Counted from the stretch's first letter, positions 43,601 to 51,743 are shown. The stretch: 64,000 nucleotides of DNA from Paenibacillus algorifonticola (GCF_000971975.1 NZ_LAQO01000034.1:28440-92439), one strand, 5' to 3'. Numbers and translations: made by a program. Notes: generated by a model not told the origin, from the sequence alone.

Positions 43601-46473
43601 AGCATTTTGCTGCCTTCATCATTGCCTGCACCGATTTCAGTTGCCTGAATGGCAAAAGAGTTCCAAGCTACTTCATTGGTCGGAGCTCCTACAGGGGCAT
43701 CCATTTTCCAATCCAATACAATATAGTCGCCTGGCGCAAGTCCAGCCGATCCATCACTGCCTACAATGTTCGACAGCTGGAAGTATAGCGACTTGATGTC
43801 TGTCAAATCATCCTTTTGGTAATTGCCTTGTTCAATCCAGCCTTGCTTGCTGTCATTCACATTCGTGAAGTTGACAACCTGCTCTTGATTAACCGACTTG
43901 CTGTAATACGTGGACAGCGTGTAGTTTACCGTTCTGCTCCCCGCTGCCGCTGAGGATGTAAAGGTTTTATTGCCGGACGAGAGTACTTCCGCCAAGTTAG
44001 GCTGCCACTGGGAACCCCTTGCCTCATAAGGCGAACCACTGTTGACGCGCAGCGCATTATCGCCTACATGCGGCAAAATATCCAGCACATCAATGACGCC
44101 TAGTCTCGTATTACCGCTATTGCGAACAGCCAATTTATAATCCGCTGTTCCACCTTCATACGTTACGCTGTAACGCGGGTACTCGGTGTATTCAATATCG
44201 CCAGCATAATCAAATGGCTGTACGGGAACAGCTGGTTCTCCAGAATACGAAGCATCATCTGATGCCCGGAAAATAGGCTCCAGATCGCCTTGATTCCATT
44301 TTGTCGACTGTACGAGCGACGCTTTGCGTACAGTTACATTCGCAGAGGAATGAACAAAAAATTCATCCGTTCCCGCTGTTGGATCAAAGCCCATCACTGC
44401 ATCTTTAAGCGTATTGTTTCGTGTTTGCCACGCTGGCAGACTTTGCGGATTATCCTGTGCGGAATCTCCTGTATGCCAGAACTCTGTATTTGGATCGCTT
44501 GTAGTAATATACATATCGTTCGTATAGGTAGTACCTTGAGGCGTCCCTGCACGAACCTCGCCTTTATAGCTGATTTCAAAGCTTGTGCCTGGAGCAAAAG
44601 AGGTGCCATCGGACCATGACCATTTGACAAGAGTCCGTCCAGTACCGTTCCAGTTTTTATCAACAAGCTCAAGCTGTGGAGCGCTTGCTCCAGCAGGCGT
44701 GCCCGTAAACGTAAACGAGGCTGCCAGCGCCGCAGCAGGATCGGCTATTTTAGGATTGGTGTAATAATCAAAGCTTGTTGGCAATAAATCATAGACAACT
44801 GGATTAACATAAGGTCCCGTTGCTTTGATATCGTTGCGAACCGTTAGCGTGAATGGCACCGTGCTCAATGGACGGAAATTTCCCGCTCCAATCGCTTTAT
44901 TAGCAACAAGCCATGGCTTCTCATTATTGATGTTAAAATCAGCCTGAGCCGTTTTCTGAGGCTTGTCATCCCATTGGCCCGGAATGGCTACATTCAGTGC
45001 TTGATAATCCAGTGAGACTTGATTCGTTACTTGATCGCCGTGGACGACAGGGGCATTCGTACCATTAGCAAAATCTCTAACGGTTCCTGTAATTTCAATG
45101 CCGCCAATTGTACCGCCTGGAGCTAGGGTGCTGAACGACCACTCCAAGGCAACCAAATATTCGCCAGCATTTAGCACAATGCGGTTTGTACCAGCTGTCG
45201 TGCTCACTGTAATTGTGCCGTTAGGCGCAAGACTGCCGCTATACGCATGCCAAGTTTCAGTCACGCCATCACTTGTTTTATAACGAAGCTGGGATGTGAA
45301 AACATTTGGCATTTTAATGCTGCTGTAGTCCATTTCCGCAGGCAGCACATCTGTCAGAACCAGGTTCGATAAAGAGGTATTTACATTCGTCCCCGTGTTG
45401 CTGATGCCACCAATGTTGAACTTCTGGGTTTGGCCATGCCAGCGATACTGGTAAACGCGCGACTTGGTTAAACCGGAAACGCCGGAAACCGGCTCTCCAA
45501 ATTTAGTCGTCACATCAGCGTCAGGATCAGTGACCGAGCCGCCTCCTTCGAGCGTATAGCCGCTCAAAATTTCAACGTTGTTTTTGCGCTCCAGCGGTGT
45601 TCCGGTCGGATGACCATACCCTAAATTGTCAGGGAAGGTGACCGATACTTTCGCTTCGAAAGACTGTCCGGAAGCAAGCTCAATGTTCGACCAAGTGATC
45701 GTACGAGCCGTTGAATCATAGACACCGCTTTCTGTTGAGCTCACATATACGGCATCTGGCGGCAGCGTATCGACTAACGTCGCATTTTTCAAGCTGCCAG
45801 GGTTCGTATTGCCCGCTTCTCCTTTAATGCCTACCGTATACTCAACCGCACCGCCAATAATCGGAACGCCGCCAAATCCTGTGTCTTGGCTTTTGTAAGC
45901 CCACCATTTGTCATAGGTTGAGGCAGTAGGTGTCGCCGTTGGTGTTGCTGTAGGCGTTGGTGTAGCTACCGGATTCGGGTCCGCGTTAATCGTTACATTC
46001 GCCGATGCCGTCGTGCTTTCTGCCGAATCAACGAGTGTAATCGTCGCTGTATTCGTCGTAGGCACAACCGAGCTTGAGCCAGTCGGCTTCGCTTTCACGG
46101 GAATTTCCAGCTTCACCGAAGTACCGGAAGGCAGTGGATGCGCATTGACGGTCAAAGTTTGGCCGTTTTTCGTATCCCAGCCTCCATCCTCCCAGCCATC
46201 CACAATTTCAAATTGTGCCGGTACCGAATCAACAATCGTTACGTTCTTACCAACATGAGTCGCACCATCCGCCTGATACAAGATCGTATACATGAAGGTA
46301 TCTCCTACATTAACGGTGCTCACACTGGCTGTCTTTGTAAAAGTCAGTCCTGTAATCGGACCTGCTGCCTGTATCGGAGCTGCGAATGGCTGTAATGCGG
46401 CTTGCAGCAGCAAAACGAGCAGCATGATCCAGGAAATCTTGTGCCTGACCGCTCTCTGTCTACTTGCGGGCAT
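40603..46473 (-). CDS. Giant LPXTG-anchored surface protein with DUF11 and SdrD-B repeats
   Basis: A 1956-residue cell-wall protein. The signal peptide is ~1-36 (IMLLVLLLQAALQPFAAPIQ). DUF11/conserved-repeat domains fill ~38-960 and ~1115-1380 (VNVGDTFMYTILYQADGATH, NYTVKVTNTGKRDLTNVVIT). SdrD B-like domains start near ~977, ~1383, ~1503 and ~1627, each opening with the type GxIGNYVWxDRNxDG and a calcium-loop pattern. A Pro/Thr-rich stalk spans ~1757-1820, an Ig-like cadherin-type domain ~1825-1905 (YTPDPGYTGKDDFSIIVKDA), and the sorting signal LPKTGESSQ, hydrophobic segment and RKKRSRS tail end the protein. Probably an adhesin or matrix protein, anchored by the sortase encoded next to it. 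Confidence 0.9.
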   Translation of the reverse strand: MPASRQRAVRHKISWIMLLVLLLQAALQPFAAPIQAAGPITGLTFTKTASVSTVNVGDTFMYTILYQADGATHVGKNVTIVDSVPAQFEIVDGWEDGGWDTKNGQTLTVNAHPLPSGTSVKLEIPVKAKPTGSSSVVPTTNTATITLVDSAESTTASANVTINADPNPVATPTPTATPTATPTASTYDKWWAYKSQDTGFGGVPIIGGAVEYTVGIKGEAGNTNPGSLKNATLVDTLPPDAVYVSSTESGVYDSTARTITWSNIELASGQSFEAKVSVTFPDNLGYGHPTGTPLERKNNVEILSGYTLEGGGSVTDPDADVTTKFGEPVSGVSGLTKSRVYQYRWHGQTQKFNIGGISNTGTNVNTSLSNLVLTDVLPAEMDYSSIKMPNVFTSQLRYKTSDGVTETWHAYSGSLAPNGTITVSTTAGTNRIVLNAGEYLVALEWSFSTLAPGGTIGGIEITGTVRDFANGTNAPVVHGDQVTNQVSLDYQALNVAIPGQWDDKPQKTAQADFNINNEKPWLVANKAIGAGNFRPLSTVPFTLTVRNDIKATGPYVNPVVYDLLPTSFDYYTNPKIADPAAALAASFTFTGTPAGASAPQLELVDKNWNGTGRTLVKWSWSDGTSFAPGTSFEISYKGEVRAGTPQGTTYTNDMYITTSDPNTEFWHTGDSAQDNPQSLPAWQTRNNTLKDAVMGFDPTAGTDEFFVHSSANVTVRKASLVQSTKWNQGDLEPIFRASDDASYSGEPAVPVQPFDYAGDIEYTEYPRYSVTYEGGTADYKLAVRNSGNTRLGVIDVLDILPHVGDNALRVNSGSPYEARGSQWQPNLAEVLSSGNKTFTSSAAAGSRTVNYTLSTYYSKSVNQEQVVNFTNVNDSKQGWIEQGNYQKDDLTDIKSLYFQLSNIVGSDGSAGLAPGDYIVLDWKMDAPVGAPTNEVAWNSFAIQATEIGAGNDEGSKMLPTAPNKVGFLIHPNNEHVPLGEIGNFVWFDSNRDGTQDEEYPGDSGQGAGINGITVNLYKAGETTPFKSSKTGYHYNGSPGYYLFQGLEAGNYFVEFVLPDRYMPTTANVNGADPSHSNDNDSNLVTKGATVDGYTPYRTDTISLGTAGKIPTIDLGLIETASPTGDSYPSITFEKEITSVTQGSSTIAPSQQYVVVGNDVHYKLTLKNTSSVTLHNFRISDELDRLQAGFEFTKLTYNGEEIALNGGSHGRPDIIGQLVSTGTKPSIVIKNLAAGAGLTLEGVYRVTDADLDLTDLDNVATVYYNESPDPIKDEASVPTAGLKIEKKGSAVAVSDTAAGSWINYTVKVTNTGKRDLTNVVITDTKVSGIPSIPSLKSGESKEFTYSYQVTSVETAAASIINVAKAVSEETPPVTTQHEIPVVSDERGSIGNYVWLDRNEDGLQDAAETGINGIIVKLYDDANHLVAETVTHDENGKPGFYLFAGLPQGDYHVQFVIPAEYGVTKPEAGAADVDSNKTDGQGITEVITIGPAGWNDLTIDLGLVSRGEIGNYVWLDRNRDGLQNEDEKDGINGIGVKLYKGSSTGTPVAETTTANDASGKPGYYLFDNLPAGEYYVQFVLPSDYVKTSAEQGVNTALDSNATDADGITAKIVINETAGWVDHTIDLGVVAKGVIGNYVWFDRNDNGKQDELAADGRNGVTVQLYDQNKQQIGETITANDVSGNPGYYLFDQLPSGQYFVKFIVPSGFTVTKAEADGASAEENSNKQVDGYTEVIVIGEGAPRGWEDLTIDLGLINMPVSPGGNSGNPSGPTPTPTPTPTATPSPTPTPAVTETPTPSPTPVAPSPDQSGTPTPAPTATPVVEKDKTQENTPVEGKVDVPKGGNVDVGKQPEHGQVTVDDNGQWVYTPDPGYTGKDDFSIIVKDADGNEEEILFEIDVDEIPLGVVEDSDSDGDGNTPAPNNQGTLPKTGESSQLPIQLAGAALIALGAILLRKKRSRS

Positions 46474-46551
46474 CTTATCAATCCTCTCTTTTTCTCTATC
46501 TCCTCTAGTCGCTTTCTTGTTGTGAATACCAATAAGCCTAGTACAAAAACA

Positions 46552-46581
46552 TTACCCTACGATTGCCACGTCTTTTTCCAT
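46552..46581 (-). CDS. Nine-codon leader ORF upstream of surface-protein gene
   Basis: AAGGAGGAAGAGA precedes an ATG at 46581 that opens MEKDVAIVG and stops at 46552, about 80 bp before the surface-protein start. The ribosome site is excellent, but such short frames arise by chance. A leader peptide role is a guess. Confidence 0.25.
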   Translation of the reverse strand: MEKDVAIVG

Positions 46582-46674
46582 TCTCTTCCTCCTTGCATTG
46601 AAATAAGAAAATTATATCTAGCCCAACTGTACAAAAACTTTACAAGCTCCCCCTCATTCGACAGCCTAAATAAA

Positions 46675-46723
46675 AGCAAAAAAGCTTCGTCCATCCCATG
46701 TAGGATAGACGAAGCTTCTTTGC
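46675..46723 (-). terminator. Terminator after transglutaminase gene
   Basis: On the minus strand AAAGAAGCTTCGTC pairs with GACGAAGCTTTTTT, followed by a U-rich tail. Confidence 0.85.
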
Positions 46724-46755
46724 GTCACTATTGATTTATATGTGCTTATATACGT

Positions 46756-47571
46756 TTAATAAACTTTAGCTGCCGTATAACGCGAGCTGTCTTTAATCAT
46801 TTTGCCCGCTTTCTTGCTGTTCTTCATGCCAGCATCAAGCGTCGTATCGATCGTTATCCATTTACCGTCCAAATATACTTCGTTCCAGGCGTGATAGCTC
46901 GGTACATCGGACGCTTTGCCCGTCACCATTTTAGCTGGAATGTCCAAGCTGCGAAGCATGCCCGCCATTAATGCTGCATAGCCGTAGCAAATATCTTTCT
47001 GGGAGCTAAACGTACGATCGATTTGAGGCAAATAATCGTTAGTCACTTTAGCTGCAAGCTGATGATCGTAAGAAATATTCGCCACAATATACTTGTAAAC
47101 AGCCGTTACCTTCTCGGTATCCGTCTTTTTACCCTTAGTCAGTTCCAATGCTTTCTTAACCGCTTTGCTGTTGCTGCTCCAGTCAATATTTTGGATGGAG
47201 TTCAAATAAACGAGGCTGCTGTCACTGAGATTCAAGGCAACTTTGGCTGTTTGAACTGCTCTATATTTATTGGTTCCACTCACGTTCTCCAATAATGTAA
47301 TCGTGTAATCTCCATTGCCCAGTTGAAGCGCGAACCACTCTTCAGACTGATTTGCCCGGAGCGAATACGTATAATTTTTACCGCCTTTGGCTACAACCAG
47401 CCTCGTATCTACGCCCGACTTGACCTCATAACGAATACCGATGCTTCCTTTATCCACATTGGATTCATCGAGCCAGCTTGTCCCAGTTGCTGCGGCCGCT
47501 TGAGCAGCTGCTTGGGGGAACACAGACAGGATCATCGCAAGCAAAATCATAATCGTTAAACTTTTGCGCAT
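46756..47571 (-). CDS. Secreted transglutaminase-like protein under c-di-GMP riboswitch
   Basis: A 271-residue exported protein (signal MRKSLTIMILLAMILSVFPQ, cleavage near AQAAA). The C-terminal half is a transglutaminase-like core with catalytic Cys in KDICYGYAALMAGMLRSLDI (~residue 196), His in SYHAWNEVYLDGKW (~227) and Asp in ITIDTTLD (~242). The N-terminal ~110 residues form a beta-rich domain (IRYEVKSGVDTRLVVAKGGK). Such proteins may crosslink or trim cell-surface proteins. The start overlaps the end of a c-di-GMP-I riboswitch, placing it directly under second-messenger control. Confidence 0.88.
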   Translation of the reverse strand: MRKSLTIMILLAMILSVFPQAAAQAAAATGTSWLDESNVDKGSIGIRYEVKSGVDTRLVVAKGGKNYTYSLRANQSEEWFALQLGNGDYTITLLENVSGTNKYRAVQTAKVALNLSDSSLVYLNSIQNIDWSSNSKAVKKALELTKGKKTDTEKVTAVYKYIVANISYDHQLAAKVTNDYLPQIDRTFSSQKDICYGYAALMAGMLRSLDIPAKMVTGKASDVPSYHAWNEVYLDGKWITIDTTLDAGMKNSKKAGKMIKDSSRYTAAKVY

Positions 47572-47586
47572 AAAAAAAACTCCCTT

Positions 47587-47672
47587 CGGTGGCTAGGCTG
47601 CCATCTAATAATAGAGAAGGCCCTTTAGCTTTGCGTCCCTGCCTTTCGACAGGTTTGCCGTTATCGTGTAAA
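47587..47672 (-). promoter_or_regulatory. c-di-GMP-I (GEMM-I) riboswitch
   Basis: On the minus strand the leader reads CACGATAACGGCAAACC, then a stem capped by CGAAAG, then GGGACGCAAAGC, GGGCC, and ATGGCAGCC to CCACCG. These are the conserved blocks of the GEMM-I aptamer in the right order, including the GAAA tetraloop. The ribosome site GAAGGGAG begins right at the 3' edge of the aptamer and is followed by eight T and the ATG. Control of translation, or a short terminator using that T-run, are both possible. Confidence 0.92.
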
Positions 47673-47729
47673 GTTTTGTAAGTGGTGTTAGGTAGATAAA
47701 CTACCTTATATTAAACTTTAATTGTCTCT

Positions 47730-47758
47730 AGTATATACCCATTATTTGCAATAAACAA
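47730..47758 (-). promoter_or_regulatory. Sigma-A promoter of riboswitch-controlled gene
   Basis: On the minus strand -35 TTGTTT (47758-47753), 17-bp spacer and -10 TATACT (47735-47730) place the transcript start ~50 bases before the riboswitch aptamer. Confidence 0.65.
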
Positions 47759-47773
47759 TACGTTAAAGCTTTT

Positions 47774-47956
47774 TTATTTCCAAGCTGAGGCTTGTATTTT
47801 CCGGTTTTTCTTCATCCATCTCCGCTTTAATCTTTTCATAAAAGGCTCTTCTTTCCTTTCTTTAAGCATTCCCTTTACATCTCTTAGCAGGAGCATATAC
47901 CTCATTTCATCCTCATGCTTCAAGCTTTGAAACTCTTTCAAATGTTCCGCGCCCAT
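47774..47956 (-). CDS. Possible small basic protein
   Basis: A 60-codon frame (EFQSLKHEDEMRYMLLLRDV, FMKRLKRRWMKKNRK) with high helix propensity and charge but a weak ribosome site. It follows the 177-residue unknown gene by 71 bp on the same strand. It could be a real small protein or a decayed C-terminal piece; I cannot decide. Confidence 0.3.
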   Translation of the reverse strand: MGAEHLKEFQSLKHEDEMRYMLLLRDVKGMLKERKEEPFMKRLKRRWMKKNRKIQASAWK

Positions 47957-48027
47957 TCCACTTCAGCTCCATCATGCGTTTTATCAATCCTTTTCGGCTG
48001 ATAAAATTCCGATACCCGAACCAGCGT

Positions 48028-48561
48028 TTAGCTGCTTTTGACCGTATAAAATTTTTGGAATCTCCAAAACTTCCTCGGTCCTGTCGACAAATAAAGCCAA
48101 GCAAAAAAATCACGAATACCATCATCATCTACGATTCCCTCATTATACTGATAAAGCTGACGCTGGTAGTTCAGGCGACATATTTCCACCCCGTCCCACC
48201 AAAAAGAGAACGTGTTCCGCTTGTCGTCATGCTCCAGAGTAATCATAAATTTCCCTTCCGAAAGCTTAAAGCATTGCTTGTCATAAAAAAACAAAGGCCC
48301 CTCAGAAGTAGCTGTAATACCAATAAAATGACCTCTATGATGGGTATAAAAGCCACGAACGATAGTATAATCGGTCATTTGATTCAAATTCAGCTGTCGT
48401 AGGTGCTGGGCTCCCTCGCTTATACAGCAAGCCAGCTCAGGATAGCGAAAATGGCGAATGACGTTCATTTGCCGCTTCTCGGTTATCATCATCTTCTTCA
48501 ACCATTCCTTTGAACATGCTATTTTTTGAAAATGAAGTCCGTAAAGCTTGTCCGTCTCCAT
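48028..48561 (-). CDS. Hypothetical protein, tentatively WYL/HTH-free unknown
   Basis: A 177-residue soluble protein starting at an ATG behind GGAGGAGCAGGTG; the frame is open further up to 48612 without a better start. Features seen are a helical N-terminus (FQKIACSKEWLKKMMITEKR) and a beta-rich C-terminal half (VRGFYTHHRGHFIGITATSE, ITLEHDDKRNTFSFWWDGVE). Family not recognised. It is the gene after the SARP-type response regulator on the same strand (90 bp away) and may be co-transcribed. Confidence 0.55.
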   Translation of the reverse strand: METDKLYGLHFQKIACSKEWLKKMMITEKRQMNVIRHFRYPELACCISEGAQHLRQLNLNQMTDYTIVRGFYTHHRGHFIGITATSEGPLFFYDKQCFKLSEGKFMITLEHDDKRNTFSFWWDGVEICRLNYQRQLYQYNEGIVDDDGIRDFFAWLYLSTGPRKFWRFQKFYTVKSS

Positions 48562-48650
48562 TTTCACCTGCTCCTCCATTATAAATAGGGCAACTCTACA
48601 ATTTCTCGACAAAATCTCTGTTTAATCCATCAAATTTTACAAAATAGTCC

Positions 48651-49814
48651 TTACAACGCGCTAACGCTGCTTTTCCACTCTTTATACCATTCTGTAATGT
48701 ACGCGCTTGGCTGCTCATTCAATTCTTCCATCAGCACAGCGGTTAAAGCACTGTACTGCTGATTAACCATAAGATGATTCCCTTTCGACGCATACAGCTG
48801 CATTAAGGCAAAATAAGCCTCTTCCGCTTGAGCATGCTCCTCGATAATACGAATGTATCCAGCAATTGCTTTATCCAACTGGCCATGCTCGACATGCCAT
48901 GCTTCCAAGCGATAGGAAGTATTCAGCCATAAGCGTTTCAGGCGCTGGCGCTCGCTCTCCGCCCACCAATAATCATAATCCTTTAAATAATCGCCTCTAT
49001 AAAGATTCATAGCCTTCTCGTATTCCGCAAGCGTTGCAGCCGCTAGCGGCGGTGCGGCGGCAATGCCCCGCTCCCATTCCTCCACATCCAGCACAACCTG
49101 ATTCAGCGTCAATATGTATCCTTCTGTTGTATTGGCAATGTGAAAGCACTTCCCAAACTGATCAAGCGTTTTCCTAATGTGGTACACCGTCGTATACAGC
49201 TGGGCATATATTTTTTCCGTCCCATTATCAGGCCATAGCAAATCGATTAATATCGATTTCCTTACAAGCTGTTCGCGATGCTGGAGCAAATACAGAAACA
49301 GCTCCTGCGCCTTCGTCGTGCGCCAACGTATGGCTGCATCCTTTTTCCCGGAAAATTCCACACTGAACTGGCCCAATAGCTGCAAAACCAGATGCTGCTC
49401 CTCATTCGCATTTTTCACTAGCTGTACAGTCCGCTCTTTATCCTTCGCAAACGAATCCAGCCGCTTCTGAATCCGTTCCATCGTTTTCATTAAACGCTCA
49501 GGATGGATCGGCTTGACGACATAATCCAGCGCATTCAGCTCAAAAGCTTTCACTGCATATTCATCATAAGCGGTTACAAATACGATATTCAGCTCCGGCC
49601 TGACCTCAAGCAGCTGTTCAGCAAGCGCAATGCCACTCACTTCAGGCAAATTAATATCCAAAAATACAACATCCGGGAGATCGAGCAAAATCCGCTCTTT
49701 CCCGGTCATCGGATCCTCATATTTCCCCAAAACCTCTACGTTATTTAATTTCACGAGTTGTCGCTCCAAGTAATCCAAAGCGAGGCATTCATCATCTACA
49801 AGGATAACCTTCAT
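48651..49814 (-). CDS. Response regulator with SARP/BTAD output domain
   Basis: A 387-residue regulator: receiver at residues 1-120 (VILVDDECLALDYLE, phospho-Asp in PDVVFLDINLPEV, KPIHPERL), an OmpR/SARP-like winged helix at ~140-230 (RWRTTKAQELFLYLLQHREQ, LIDLLWPDNGTEKIYAQLYT), and a bacterial transcriptional activation (BTAD) TPR domain at ~235-380 (VVLDVEEWERGIAAA, LEEHAQAEEAYFALMQLYAS-like). Such regulators in paenibacilli commonly pair with large 7TM-DISM/LytS hybrid kinases, so the kinase at 35714-38827 is the probable partner. Strong ribosome site AAAGGAG. Confidence 0.9.
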   Translation of the reverse strand: MKVILVDDECLALDYLERQLVKLNNVEVLGKYEDPMTGKERILLDLPDVVFLDINLPEVSGIALAEQLLEVRPELNIVFVTAYDEYAVKAFELNALDYVVKPIHPERLMKTMERIQKRLDSFAKDKERTVQLVKNANEEQHLVLQLLGQFSVEFSGKKDAAIRWRTTKAQELFLYLLQHREQLVRKSILIDLLWPDNGTEKIYAQLYTTVYHIRKTLDQFGKCFHIANTTEGYILTLNQVVLDVEEWERGIAAAPPLAAATLAEYEKAMNLYRGDYLKDYDYWWAESERQRLKRLWLNTSYRLEAWHVEHGQLDKAIAGYIRIIEEHAQAEEAYFALMQLYASKGNHLMVNQQYSALTAVLMEELNEQPSAYITEWYKEWKSSVSAL

Positions 49815-49951
49815 GCTTTACTCCTTTAATATACGAAATAACCACTCGTTCACAAACTCTGCCATGCTGACAACAATTATAATGCAGTTAAATAGTTGCC
49901 GCAATCATTTGGCATGAATAGTCGTTACAAATTTAGGAAAATTTTCATAGC

Positions 49952-50004
49952 AAAAAGAGCAGCACTCGTTAAACCTCAGGTAGGTTAAACGCTTGCTGCT
50001 CTTG
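49952..50004 (-). terminator. Terminator of PfpI gene, copy 1 of a repeated hairpin
   Basis: On the minus strand AAGAGCAGCA pairs with TGCTGCTCTTTTT around a loop containing GTTTAACCTACCTGAGG. The stem, loop and tail are close to those at 51744-51795. The surrounding 49815-50089 gap holds nothing else that I can identify. Confidence 0.75.
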
Positions 50005-50089
50005 CGATCTGCGGTTTTGGTTTTGCCCGCGGGCAAAACTCGCATCGATAATGGATGGAATGAACGGTCCGGCTTTTCTGCTAGAGAGT

Positions 50090-50623
50090 CTACCAGGCGT
50101 TGACGCCCAGCTGTTCAAGCGTGGCTTGAATAAAGGCCGGCTCGTCCTCCGGTGTACGGGAAGTAATCAAATTGCGATCTACCACGACTTCCTCATTGCG
50201 AAAATGGCCACCGGCTGCCTGCATTTCCTGCTCCAGCTCCGGATAAGCCGTCAGCGTACGTCCCTGCAGCAAACCGGCCTCCGCCAAAATTTGCGGGCCA
50301 TGACAGATGGCAGCGATGGTAATGCCTTTTTCATCAGCCTCTTTGACAAAAGCATGCACGGATGCATCCTCTTTCAAGTGGGAGGGTGATGCACCGCCAG
50401 GAATAATAATCGCCGCATAGTCGCTTGCCTTCGCCTCATTAATCGCAAGATGCGACTTGTAGGCAATTGTACCCTGCTTGCCCTTTAATTCCTCATTGCT
50501 GCGCAAGCTTATAATAACCGCCTCATGGCCATTTTTCACCATTTCATCATACGGATTTTGCATTTCTGAATCTTCAAAACCATCGGCCAGTAGAAAAGCC
50601 ACCTTCTTCATTTGCGTCATCAT
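50090..50623 (-). CDS. DJ-1/PfpI family protein
   Basis: A 177-residue single-domain protein of the class I glutamine-amidotransferase-like DJ-1/PfpI type. The nucleophile elbow is ITIAAICHGPQILAEAG with Cys at ~108. Other motifs are FLLADGFEDSEMQNPYDEMV (acid ligand) and AAIIIPGGASPSHLKED. Members act as deglycases, proteases or stress proteins; which applies here is unclear. AAGGAG precedes the ATG pair at the start. Monocistronic with a strong terminator. Confidence 0.9.
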   Translation of the reverse strand: MMTQMKKVAFLLADGFEDSEMQNPYDEMVKNGHEAVIISLRSNEELKGKQGTIAYKSHLAINEAKASDYAAIIIPGGASPSHLKEDASVHAFVKEADEKGITIAAICHGPQILAEAGLLQGRTLTAYPELEQEMQAAGGHFRNEEVVVDRNLITSRTPEDEPAFIQATLEQLGVNAW

Positions 50624-50706
50624 TTACACGCTCCTTCTTGTTTGGGCTATATGTTACTTTACCCTAAAAAAAGGATTCGCAAACAAATTCTGATGCTCAG
50701 ATACGA

Positions 50707-51237
50707 TTAATGATACATGAGCATCCTCCCGCAATAGTCGCATTCCTCACTTCGTTGAGGCTCCAACACCTTTCTAGCGCCACAGCTTGGACAGCTAACC
50801 GTTTTAGGTGTAAGTGGGTGTGAGTTTCGTTCTGCCTCGTGCGGTACTGTGTGATCGGTATGATCAACATTTTTAGATTGATTGTTTTCATGTCTAACGG
50901 CTTTGCTCACGACTCCCTCGGTGGACTCAATTCTCTGTTTTCGAGACTTCCTCGCCTCTGCATTTAGACCTTTCTCGTAGTCTAATTTCTGGTTTTCCAA
51001 ATGCAGTCTTAATGTCAATGCCTCCATCGTTTTTATATATGCCTTATTACGATTTAAACGTTTATGTATAACTCCACCTATGTGAAATAAAGACCATCCA
51101 GGAAAATAAAATAACACCGACCAAACGATTGCTAGTTCGAACCAATCTCCTTTTTCTAATAGGCTAGGCAAACATAAAATCACTCCTAGCACAATCCAAA
51201 ATGCACCAATTGCCTTTAACCAAAAACCAGCAGTCAT
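50707..51237 (-). CDS. Two-TM zinc-ribbon protein, duplicate copy B2
   Basis: A 176-residue protein with two N-terminal membrane segments (FWLKAIGAFWIVLGVILCLP, LAIVWSVLFYFPGWSLFHIG), a charged coiled region (~70-140), and a C-terminal zinc ribbon CPSCGARKVL with CDYCGRMLMYH. It is a clear paralogue of the gene at 51836-52396 (same MxAGFWxKAIGxxW start and CGARKVL ribbon). Found in an operon-like array behind an SPFH-domain gene, resembling B. subtilis ydjGHI. Membrane stress function is inferred from that context only. Confidence 0.75.
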   Translation of the reverse strand: MTAGFWLKAIGAFWIVLGVILCLPSLLEKGDWFELAIVWSVLFYFPGWSLFHIGGVIHKRLNRNKAYIKTMEALTLRLHLENQKLDYEKGLNAEARKSRKQRIESTEGVVSKAVRHENNQSKNVDHTDHTVPHEAERNSHPLTPKTVSCPSCGARKVLEPQRSEECDYCGRMLMYH

Positions 51238-51322
51238 TTTTTAATCACCTCGCCTTCGTTTTCATTTAAAAAGATTATTCACATAGCTTGAACCAGCAGT
51301 TAAATTTCGAGGTGCTTTATTT

Positions 51323-51664
51323 TTACTCAAGCACATTATCCGAGTTTTTATAATCTTCCTGTTCTCTTTTTAATCTTGTAACGCGCATATCCTTAGTTCT
51401 TCTCTTCACATCACGTATCTGTTGCTTTAGTCGAGACTTCTCTATCTGAACTTTCGACTCCCACTCAGCTTCCTGTCTCTTTGCTTTCTCTGCGAACAAC
51501 TTTGCCATAATGAAGCAAAACGTAGCTGGAAGCACAGCTTGCAGCGCATAATCTTTTATTTTTTGCCCAATTGATATAGAGCTTGACTCATCGGCATATA
51601 CCTCCAAAAATAATACAGCAACAAAAAAACATCCAATACCTAATATTTTGAATAACCCACTCAT
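51323..51664 (-). CDS. Two-TM protein, duplicate copy A2 without zinc ribbon
   Basis: A 113-residue protein starting at the ATG behind GGGAGGAGG (the frame is open upstream to 51757, but that stretch lacks a ribosome site). Two membrane segments (LFKILGIGCFFVAVLFLEVY, LQAVLPATFCFIMAKLFAEK) are followed by a basic coiled coil (LKQQIRDVKRRTKDMRVTRL). It matches the N-terminal part of the gene at 52445-52894 but ends after DYKNSDNVLE, lacking that paralogue's C-terminal zinc ribbon. The array looks like a duplicated gene pair, one member of which lost its ribbon. Confidence 0.7.
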   Translation of the reverse strand: MSGLFKILGIGCFFVAVLFLEVYADESSSISIGQKIKDYALQAVLPATFCFIMAKLFAEKAKRQEAEWESKVQIEKSRLKQQIRDVKRRTKDMRVTRLKREQEDYKNSDNVLE

Positions 51665-51743
51665 ATTTATATGCCCTCCTCCCTTAGTTGTCACAACCAT
51701 TTGAAGCGAAGAACAGCTACGAAATAAGGAACAAGAGCTAAAT

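Noticed and set aside
47913..48128. 71-codon minus-strand ORF overlapping the end of the 177-residue gene
   Set aside because: Different frame, no ribosome site, basic composition; possible frameshifted tail but unsupported.
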